DNA of 64,000 nucleotides from contig JBOZRQ010000049.1 in NCBI GenBank assembly GCA_050789255.1, positions 1-64,000 of the forward strand, given 5' to 3'. The notes under the pieces were generated by a model, which saw nothing but the letters and a program-made list of their open reading frames with translations, did not search any database and was not told the DNA's origin. The position numbers and the translations under genes are program-made. Position 1 is the first letter of the stretch. Each line of letters starts with the position of its first letter. Source of the DNA: JBOZRQ01 sp050789255 (GTDB lineage Bacteria > Bacillota > Sulfobacillia > Symbiobacteriales > Symbiobacteriaceae). Below, piece by piece: positions 58,309-64,000 of the stretch.

Positions 58309-58560
58309 TCAGTTTAAGGGAACCAGCGTTCCCTTCGGCCCGATGGCCATGCCGCTGTCCTTCAGCCGTTTATTCAAAAGGCCGCCGACACGGCCCGACT
58401 CCCTCGCCGTCAGCATGCCCCACCCCTCGGACGCAACCTTATCCGCCAGACCCAGCTCGCTGGCGATCTCCAGCTTGAGCAGATCCAGGGGTGTGGGTTC
58501 CTTCAGCTTCTTCTGCCGGACGGTCTGGGCAGCGCCGGCCGCACGCTGTCTCTTCTGCAT
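58309..58560 (-). CDS. Alpha/beta-type small acid-soluble spore protein
   Basis: 83 residues. LDLLKLEIASELGLADKVASEGWGMLTARESGRVGGLLNKRL is the SASP consensus (split here only for description: EIASELG is the germination-protease cleavage region and GRVGG the second DNA-contact helix). It coats and protects spore DNA. The basic N-terminal extension MQKRQRAAGAAQTVRQKK is longer than in Bacillus SspA. AAGGAGGG precedes the ATG. Expected to be under sigma-G; no clear promoter was read. Confidence 0.92.
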   Translation of the reverse strand: MQKRQRAAGAAQTVRQKKLKEPTPLDLLKLEIASELGLADKVASEGWGMLTARESGRVGGLLNKRLKDSGMAIGPKGTLVPLN

Positions 58561-58721
58561 AGGGCGGTCCCTCCTTAGGTGTAGCTTGACCACATCTCCA
58601 AGAAAAAAACGCCCTTGCTGGGAGGAAACCGGGAATCTGGGCAAGAATATGCAACAGTGCATACTCATGAATGTATAAAGCCAATCCCCTCCCGGGGATG
58701 ACAAGCATGGGGGAACCACCA

Positions 58722-59585
58722 ATGACGATCGAACTGCTGGGATTCCCGACGACCCTGGGACTGCCTCGCGAGGCATTCCGTCACGGTCCGGAGGCAATGC
58801 GAACCGGCGGGCTGGTCACTCAGCTGGAGACCCTTGGGCAGAAGGTAATCGATCTCGGCGACCTGGTGCCGCCCCCCGGAAACACGGCGCACGCCGTGCC
58901 GGTTCGGGTGCAGCAGGTGGTAGAGGCTGCCCGCTGGCAGGCCGACACCTGGGTGAAGAAGCATGAGAATGAGAACCTGATGATGACCCTCGGCGGCGAC
59001 CACACCACCTCGCTGGGCACCATCTGGGCGCTGATCCGCATGGGCCATAGCTTCGACGTCGTCTGGGTCGATGCCCACGGCGATTTCAACATCATCGAGA
59101 CCTCCCCGTCGGGCAATCCCCACGGCATGGTCCTGTCCCTGGCCTGCGGCCTGATGCCCCAGTTCATGAAGCGGATCATCACACCGTCCGACCTGAAGCT
59201 GTGGGGCATCCGCGATCTCGACGAGGGCGAGAAGCGGCTGCTCACCGACTACAGCGTGGAGGTGCTGGACCCGGGCCAGACCCGCAAGAGCTGGAGCCAG
59301 ATCCTCGACCGGCTGAAGCCGGAGGTCTTCCTGAGTTTCGACATTGACTCAGTCGAACCGGAAGAGGCTCCGGGCACCATGACCCCGGTTCCGGGCGGCT
59401 TCCGCTCCAAGGAGGCGCTGGAACTGGTCGCCCAAATTGCGAACCGCAGGCGCCTGCTAGCCGTGGACATTGTGGAGTTCCACCCCGACAAGGACCGGGA
59501 GAGCCGCACGCTTAACCTGGCCATGGAGGTGGCCTACACGGCCGCCACCGGACGCGTTCGCTCCGCGGGCAAGGCCTGGGTGTAG
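58722..59585 (+). CDS. Arginase family protein
   Basis: 287 residues. LGGDHTTSLG, DAHGDFN and SFDIDSVEPEEAPGT hold the Mn2+ ligands of ureohydrolases, in the arginase rather than the agmatinase style. It should split arginine to ornithine and urea, although the DAHGDFN and EPEEAPG variants leave some doubt about substrate. GGGGGAA precedes the ATG; other ATGs upstream are weaker. A second ureohydrolase gene is at 3.6 kb. Confidence 0.85.
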   Translation: MTIELLGFPTTLGLPREAFRHGPEAMRTGGLVTQLETLGQKVIDLGDLVPPPGNTAHAVPVRVQQVVEAARWQADTWVKKHENENLMMTLGGDHTTSLGTIWALIRMGHSFDVVWVDAHGDFNIIETSPSGNPHGMVLSLACGLMPQFMKRIITPSDLKLWGIRDLDEGEKRLLTDYSVEVLDPGQTRKSWSQILDRLKPEVFLSFDIDSVEPEEAPGTMTPVPGGFRSKEALELVAQIANRRRLLAVDIVEFHPDKDRESRTLNLAMEVAYTAATGRVRSAGKAWV

Positions 59586-59648
59586 CACCGACCCGCTGCT
59601 TGTGGGATAATAAGACAAGCAACGCGGGAAAGGGATGCTGTTTCTGCC

Positions 59649-60254
59649 ATGGAACTCTATGCGGCCGTTCAGCCGTTCGTTTTGACGATTGATGAGTACC
59701 AGGCCACCTTCGGCGAGGATGATCCGGAGGAGCTGGCGCTGTTGCAGCTCCAGGACAAGGAGCTGGCGAGGCAAATCGCCGGGGTGCTGGCCGATCTGTA
59801 CTACCTGGAAACCGACCTGGCCGAGCCCAAGGAGGGCGAAGGCCTTGCCGAGGAGGTCGGCACCACCGAGGATCTCCACGAGCTCCGGGTCATTGCAGCT
59901 GCCCTGCACGGCAAAACGGTAGACGATTACCACGAAGGCCGGGCGCCGGCCGGCATGCAGTTCAACCACCTGATCAACCACGACGACAGCAGCGGCTACT
60001 ACGTGCCTTACGACTTCATGCAGGCCTTCTTCGTGGAGGAGGTCTCCGTGGGCTCCTCCGTGGCCCTGCTGGCCGAGCTCGACGCGCTGGAGCCGGTCCT
60101 GGCCGAGCGCTTCCCCGAGGAGATGGCGCAGGTTGCCATGGTGACCGACGATGATCTCCGGGCCGATGTGACCGGGCCGGTAGGCGTCTGGCACTCGCTG
60201 CGGCGCCTCTGCCGGAGCTCGGTGGAGCTGGGGCTCCCGATTCATCTGGGATAA
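59649..60254 (+). CDS. Acidic protein of unknown function
   Basis: 201 residues, strongly acidic (EDDPEEL, EPKEGEGLAEEVG). FNHLINHDDSSGYYVPYDF is a striking central motif with His and Asp residues. No membrane segment or signal. The fold and family are unknown to me. It is a single gene with its own terminator, and GATAAT at about 59607 may be its -10 box. Confidence 0.7.
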   Translation: MELYAAVQPFVLTIDEYQATFGEDDPEELALLQLQDKELARQIAGVLADLYYLETDLAEPKEGEGLAEEVGTTEDLHELRVIAAALHGKTVDDYHEGRAPAGMQFNHLINHDDSSGYYVPYDFMQAFFVEEVSVGSSVALLAELDALEPVLAERFPEEMAQVAMVTDDDLRADVTGPVGVWHSLRRLCRSSVELGLPIHLG

Positions 60255-60256
60255 AT

Positions 60257-60286
60257 GAAGACGCCGGGGCGGCCCCCGGCGTCTTC
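60257..60286. terminator. Bidirectional terminator
   Basis: GAAGACGCCGGGG and CCCCGGCGTCTTC pair between convergent genes. Confidence 0.8.
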
Positions 60287-60530
60287 AGCCTTTATGCTGT
60301 TCAAACTGGTCGGGAAGCCCTTCCGCCTCCAGGTTGACCCCCTGGCTCAGCAAGTCCCGGGCCAGACGGTTATACTCGCCCTTCACCCGGGTGAGGTCCT
60401 GTTCATAGTTCAGCGACTGCGGATGCACGTGCAGGGGCATCCGCTCCTCCAAGTGCTCGGAGCGCTCCGCCGTCTGGTGAACCTGGTCGTGCAGAAACTT
60501 GAGCCGTTCCAGCGCTTCGGACGAGTCCAC
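60285..60530 (-). CDS. Small helical protein, unknown
   Basis: 81 residues from GTG, nine bases after AGGAGG. Long amphipathic helices (EALERLKFLHDQVHQTAERSEHLEERM) suggest a coiled-coil or helical hairpin. It follows the CapA-like gene after 43 bases and is probably cotranscribed. A longer open frame upstream is only the end of that gene in another frame. Confidence 0.6.
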   Translation of the reverse strand: MDSSEALERLKFLHDQVHQTAERSEHLEERMPLHVHPQSLNYEQDLTRVKGEYNRLARDLLSQGVNLEAEGLPDQFEQHKG

Positions 60531-60573
60531 GTCCCACCGCCTCCTTTGGGCGTAGTCTGCCCACTGCGGCGGC

Positions 60574-61620
60574 TTACTCTCCCTTGCAGCTCGCAATCTC
60601 CTGCGTACCCGGCTTGCCGCACGGGCTGGCGGCGCCCAACACCCGCCTGGGAATGCCCTGATCATCCGTCCGGGCGACGAGCGTGTCCCACTGCTTGATA
60701 CCCTCTTTGCCGATCGTGACCCGCAGCACCCAGCTGGTGCGGGACGGCTCATTCAGCTCGGCAGAGACGTCCATGAAATCGTCAAAGACATAGTTGCCCA
60801 AGCTATAGACAACCAGCCGGTCCTTGTACCACTCCACCGTCTGGGTGACATGCGGGTGGGCGCCCACCACCAGGTCGGCGCCGGCGTCAATGGCCAGCTG
60901 GGCGAGCTGGCGCTGCCGGGCGGACGGCTTGGGCTGGTACTCCAGCCCCCAGTGCGGGTAGACGACCACCAGGTCTGCCTGCTTGCGGGCGGCCGTAACG
61001 TCGGCCTTCACCTGGGCGTCGTCGCTCCAGGCCAGGCCCGGGGTGGTGGCTCCTGCCTCATAGGAGCGCAGCTCCACCTCATTGTAGCCCAGGATGGCGA
61101 TCTTCAGGCCGTTCTTCTCCAGGATCACCGGCTGGTGAGCCTCGGCCAGGTTCTTGCCCCCGCCGAAGTAGGCCAGGCCGCCCTGCTTGAGCAGATTGAG
61201 CTCCTCGGCAAAGGCATCCTTGCCAAAGTCGCCTGAGTGGTTGTTCGCCACCGAGACTGCGTCGAAGTACTTCGCCAGCAGGGGCACGTTCTGCGGGTGG
61301 CAGCGGAAGTTGTAGGCCTTGGGCACCCGCTGCCCCACCGTGGCGATCACGCACTCCAGGTTGCCCAGGCTCAGGTCGGCGCCCTGCAGCACCTTGGCCC
61401 AGTCTGCAAAGGGGTCGGTGCCCGCCGCGACGGCGTCGCCAGGGATGCGGGCGAGCATGATATCGCCCACGAAGACGAGGTTCACCGTGGGCGGCGCCGG
61501 GGGCGCCACCTCAGCGAAGCGCTTGACCACGATGCCCTCGGAGGCCTTGGCCGGCCCGCATCCGGCGATGAGCAGGAGTACCAGCAGCAGCGCTGCCAGC
61601 GTATTGTATCGAACTGCCAT
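60574..61620 (-). CDS. CapA-like metallophosphatase-fold lipoprotein
   Basis: 348 residues with lipobox LLLIAGCGPA. VNLVFVGDIMLARI, LGNLECVI, VANNHSGDFG, YPHWGLEY and VVGAHPHVTQ are the motifs of the PGA_cap/CapA family, linked to poly-gamma-glutamate synthesis or release and found in many surface lipoproteins. No capBC genes are present, so a capsule role is not established. The ATG at 61620 is used; another at 61632 is too near GGGAG. Confidence 0.85.
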   Translation of the reverse strand: MAVRYNTLAALLLVLLLIAGCGPAKASEGIVVKRFAEVAPPAPPTVNLVFVGDIMLARIPGDAVAAGTDPFADWAKVLQGADLSLGNLECVIATVGQRVPKAYNFRCHPQNVPLLAKYFDAVSVANNHSGDFGKDAFAEELNLLKQGGLAYFGGGKNLAEAHQPVILEKNGLKIAILGYNEVELRSYEAGATTPGLAWSDDAQVKADVTAARKQADLVVVYPHWGLEYQPKPSARQRQLAQLAIDAGADLVVGAHPHVTQTVEWYKDRLVVYSLGNYVFDDFMDVSAELNEPSRTSWVLRVTIGKEGIKQWDTLVARTDDQGIPRRVLGAASPCGKPGTQEIASCKGE

Positions 61621-61718
61621 AGCTGCAATCATGTCTCCCGTGAGGGCCCAAATTGCGACAAGGCTGTAGTGTTCGACCCAAAAATACTTTTGTCCTGCCC
61701 TGGTAGGCTCAGGCCCAT

Positions 61719-61752
61719 ATGGTAGACGTCCCGAGGCCTTTTGTGCTACCAT
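61719..61752. promoter_or_regulatory. Inverted repeat ATGGTAG/CTACCAT
   Basis: ATGGTAG (61719-61725) and CTACCAT (61746-61752) face each other over 20 bases in the divergent promoter region of the CapA-like gene and the next unknown gene. A repressor site or RNA hairpin. Confidence 0.35.
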
Positions 61753-61811
61753 AATAGTTCGATAGGCGCAGTGTTCCAGAGGATCGGTGGTTGGGAAAGG
61801 AGATACGAGAC

Positions 61812-62213
61812 GTGGCTTGGATGACCCTCGTGGGCCTCGACTGGAAGGGTGGCCGTTTCGAACACCCCTTTGACATCGTCAACGTTCCGCATAAGGCTGG
61901 CGTCTTCAAGCTGCATGCCCGGCAGGAAGACGGCGAGTGGCAGGTATTCTTCGTCGGTCTGGCCAGCAATCTCTACGCGACCCTGCTCGCCTACATGGGC
62001 ACCATCGCCGAGGGCGACGCAGCGGCCGCCGGCATCAACGCTACCGCCAAGGAGCGCATAGCGACGTCCGAGGTCGCCTACTCTTACGCCATCGTCACCG
62101 ACGAGAACGAGCGCAAGGGGTGCGTCCGGAGCCTGTACAACTTCTTCAAGCCCGACTGCAACGATCCGGCCCACGTGCCCGACATCAAGGACATTGGCTG
62201 CAACCCGTTCTAA
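61812..62213 (+). CDS. Conserved-looking protein of unknown function
   Basis: 133 residues from GTG, nine bases after AAAGGAG. TLVGLDWKGGRFEHPFDIVNVPHKAGVFKLHAR suggests a beta-rich N-terminus; three Cys residues (KGC, PDC, IGC) lie near the end. No signal or membrane segment. I do not recognise it. It forms a single unit with a strong terminator. Confidence 0.65.
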   Translation: MAWMTLVGLDWKGGRFEHPFDIVNVPHKAGVFKLHARQEDGEWQVFFVGLASNLYATLLAYMGTIAEGDAAAAGINATAKERIATSEVAYSYAIVTDENERKGCVRSLYNFFKPDCNDPAHVPDIKDIGCNPF

Positions 62214-62225
62214 TCCGTATACATG

Positions 62226-62258
62226 AAAGGTCCCGGGCACGGCGCCCGGGACCTTTTT
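62226..62258 (+). terminator. Intrinsic terminator
   Basis: AAAGGTCCCGGGC and GCCCGGGACCTTT pair, followed by TTTT. The other strand offers A-run/T-run symmetry for the lipoprotein gene. Confidence 0.9.
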
Positions 62259-62271
62259 GCATGACGGCGAC

Positions 62272-63171
62272 TCACGGGGAGGTCAGCAGTGGCAAGACGG
62301 CACGCTCCAGAGCAATGTTCGTCTTCGCTGCATACTCATCTGCCGTCATGACCTGCAAGTCGTATTGCTTCTTGCGCTCCTCCAGCTTCTTCACGATCGC
62401 AAAGTCCCGTACGCGGAACGTAGGGTTCATGTTTGCTTGCAGTTCGGTCTGAGCCGCCCGAATCTGCCCCTCGATCTCAATGGCGGTCTCCCAGTCCTCT
62501 TCCTGCATCGCCGCTGCGAACCGGTCGAAGTTGGTTATTAGGGAATCCAGCGCTCCATAGTGATCGGCGTAACCCTGCAGGGTCGTCTCTCGTTTTGCCA
62601 ATGAGTTGCTTCGGACCATGAGGTGACCGACCTGTGTCTTCAGCTCAGCCAACTCGGAGCGCGCTTCACCATAGCTCTCCTGCTTTGCCTTTTGGGCCAC
62701 GGCCGAAAGAGCAGGGGTCAGAGCACTCACCTTTTCAATCTCCCCCAGAAACGTATCCAGGTCCTGCAGGACGTACCATACGTCGTCATACGCAAATGAA
62801 ACGGTATCATACCCGGCAGAAACGGCTGCGTCGATCAACCGGACATACTCCATGTCCGTCTGGGAGAGATTCAGGGCTAAGGCTTGTCTCATCAGCCCTT
62901 TGGCGTTAGACAACTCCTGAAGGCACTGCGTCCGCTTATTGCTGGCATCCCTGATGTACCTCTGAAGCTCTTGGCGGGTCCGGACACCGTCGAATGCCTT
63001 CGCCATCGTGGTCACCTTATCGTGGCACAACACAAGTTGCCTGGTCTTCGCTGCCGCCTGCTGTACCAGGTCGTTGGCCTTACCAACTGCCCCTGACTGA
63101 CGGGCGCATCCGGAGAAGATAATCGCCGCAGCAATGAGAATGGTCAGCCTCCGGATTGCCGTCGTTCTCAT
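62272..63171 (-). CDS. Helical lipoprotein, unknown
   Basis: 299 residues with signal TILIAAAIIFSGCARQ (lipobox FSGC). The rest is almost wholly alpha-helical and rich in Gln, Lys and Glu, with coiled-coil stretches (AAAKTRQLVLCHDKVTTMAKAF, EARSELAELKTQVGHLM). No domain recognised. Base composition is less GC-rich than in flanking genes, which may show recent acquisition. Confidence 0.75.
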   Translation of the reverse strand: MRTTAIRRLTILIAAAIIFSGCARQSGAVGKANDLVQQAAAKTRQLVLCHDKVTTMAKAFDGVRTRQELQRYIRDASNKRTQCLQELSNAKGLMRQALALNLSQTDMEYVRLIDAAVSAGYDTVSFAYDDVWYVLQDLDTFLGEIEKVSALTPALSAVAQKAKQESYGEARSELAELKTQVGHLMVRSNSLAKRETTLQGYADHYGALDSLITNFDRFAAAMQEEDWETAIEIEGQIRAAQTELQANMNPTFRVRDFAIVKKLEERKKQYDLQVMTADEYAAKTNIALERAVLPLLTSP

Positions 63172-63224
63172 GTCGTGGAGCCCCCTCTAACGAAATAAGA
63201 AGATCGTATATATTTAGTATAAGC

Positions 63225-63267
63225 AAAAAAACGGAGCCCTGCACAAGAAAGGTGCGGCTCCGTTTTC
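63225..63267 (-). terminator. Terminator of the ABC exporter gene
   Basis: ACGGAGCC and GGCTCCGT close a long loop; the minus strand continues with seven T residues. Confidence 0.8.
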
Positions 63268-63275
63268 GCGTTTGG

Positions 63276-64000
63276 CTAAATGCCTTCCTGGTAGATGCGG
63301 GAGATGATGCCCTCAATCTCGGGCTCCTCCACCGTGAGGTCGACGATCGAGTACTTCTCAGAGACCCGGGCGATCAGCTGGCTGGCCGAGATCTCGTCAC
63401 GGTTGAAGCGCAGCCAGAACTTGTTGCCCTCCCGCTTGATCTGCTCCGCCCCGGCGATCTCAAGCCGGTCGCCGAAGCCGTTAGGCTCCAGGTCGACCAC
63501 CAGGGTGCGGCTCTTGCCGAAGCGCTCCTTGATTTGCGCGACCGGCCCGTCGTAGATCACGGTGCCCTTGTCGATCAGGATCATCCGCTCGCAGATCTTC
63601 TCAATGTCCTGCATGTCGTGGGTGGTGAGGATCACCGTCACGCCGCGCTCTTTGTTGATCTCCTTGATGAACTCCCGGATCTTCTCCTTGGCCACCACGT
63701 CCAGACCGATGGTGGGCTCGTCAAGGTAGACGATGTCCGGGTCGTGCAGCAGGGCAGCCGCCAGGTCGGCGCGCATGCGCTGGCCCAGGGAGAGCTGGCG
63801 CACCGGGGTCTGCAGGAACTCCTCGAGCCCCAGGAGATCCTTGAAGCGGGCCATGTTCTTGTCGTACTTGGCCTTGGGGATCTTGTAGATGTGCTGGAGC
63901 AGCTCGAAGGACTCAATGGTCGGCAGGTCCCACCACAGCTGGGTGCGCTGGCCGAAGACCACGCCGATTTGCTTGGCGTTCTCGACCCGCTGCTCGTAGG
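63276..64000 (-). CDS. ABC-2 type transporter ATPase (5' part beyond window)
   Basis: The frame continues to the right edge: about 241 residues are present, beginning YEQRVENAKQIGVVFGQRTQLWWD. Signature LSLGQRMRADLAAALL, Walker B IVYLDEPTIGLD and ILTTHDM are visible; Walker A lies outside. The IGVVFGQRTQLWWDLP motif is typical of exporters of the YbhF/ABC-2 group that work with DUF990-type membrane proteins. The C-terminal 80 residues form the accessory domain. The protein should power export of a lipid or drug-like compound. Confidence 0.9.
   Translation of the reverse strand, partial: YEQRVENAKQIGVVFGQRTQLWWDLPTIESFELLQHIYKIPKAKYDKNMARFKDLLGLEEFLQTPVRQLSLGQRMRADLAAALLHDPDIVYLDEPTIGLDVVAKEKIREFIKEINKERGVTVILTTHDMQDIEKICERMILIDKGTVIYDGPVAQIKERFGKSRTLVVDLEPNGFGDRLEIAGAEQIKREGNKFWLRFNRDEISASQLIARVSEKYSIVDLTVEEPEIEGIISRIYQEGI

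Overview
The window reads as chromosomal DNA of a high-GC, endospore-forming Gram-positive bacterium. A Symbiobacterium-like member of the Firmicutes is my best inference. The evidence is GC-rich genes with strong AGGAGG-type ribosome sites and frequent GTG/TTG starts, an alpha/beta-type spore SASP, a YqhV-like protein, a T-box leader, a BusR-like c-di-AMP regulator and many lipoproteins. No rRNA, tRNA, CRISPR array, transposase or phage gene was seen.

Layout. 1-5.5 kb: the end of a protein with Arg/Gly-rich repeats and an Sm-like tail, an RraA-like aldolase, heme A synthase, an SDR enzyme, an agmatinase-type ureohydrolase and a membrane protein. 5.6-11.2 kb: an electron-transfer cluster with a small zinc-ribbon protein, a five-heme cytochrome c, a cytochrome b, an 18-heme cytochrome c and, in its own unit, a nine-heme cytochrome c. 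Both units are preceded by the same conserved element and the same structured, terminator-bearing leader. 11.2-16.6 kb: a GNAT gene behind a structured leader, a stand-alone PEP-utilizer swivel domain, a candidate small RNA, an Ile-type T-box controlling citramalate synthase, and an L,D-transpeptidase. 16.6-29.9 kb: cyclophilin, MscS, DoxX, the BusR-like regulator, an orphan response regulator, an operon joining a giant SARP/AfsR-type regulator to a DUF2236 (rubber-oxygenase-like) protein, a ComA-type sulfolactate gene, a stand-alone LigD polymerase and a GH43 lipoprotein.

29.9-44.6 kb is a self-contained catabolic island: CoA-transferase, enoyl-CoA hydratase, GlcDEF-type 2-hydroxyacid oxidase, FCD-type GntR regulator, two M20 hydrolases, a dipeptide-type importer lacking its ATPases, gamma-glutamyltransferase and a gamma-carbonic-anhydrase-like protein. 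Four copies of an ATTGTATACAGT-type palindrome lie at its control points and probably bind the island's own GntR protein. 44.7-50.9 kb is a second operon with a polar amino acid importer, an aminotransferase and LutABC. It suggests uptake of an amino acid, transamination and oxidation of a 2-hydroxyacid.

51-64 kb is a mosaic of short units: a tiny HTH protein, GNAT and MFS genes, DUF441, YqhV, polysaccharide deacetylase, a DUF4097 adhesin-like membrane protein, a double nitrilase with a degenerate second half, SASP, arginase, CapA-like lipoprotein, several unknown proteins and the 3' part of an ABC-2 type exporter ATPase that runs off the right edge. Starts were placed from ribosome-binding sites, so several differ from the longest open frame. 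All functional statements rest on family motifs seen by eye, not on database searches.
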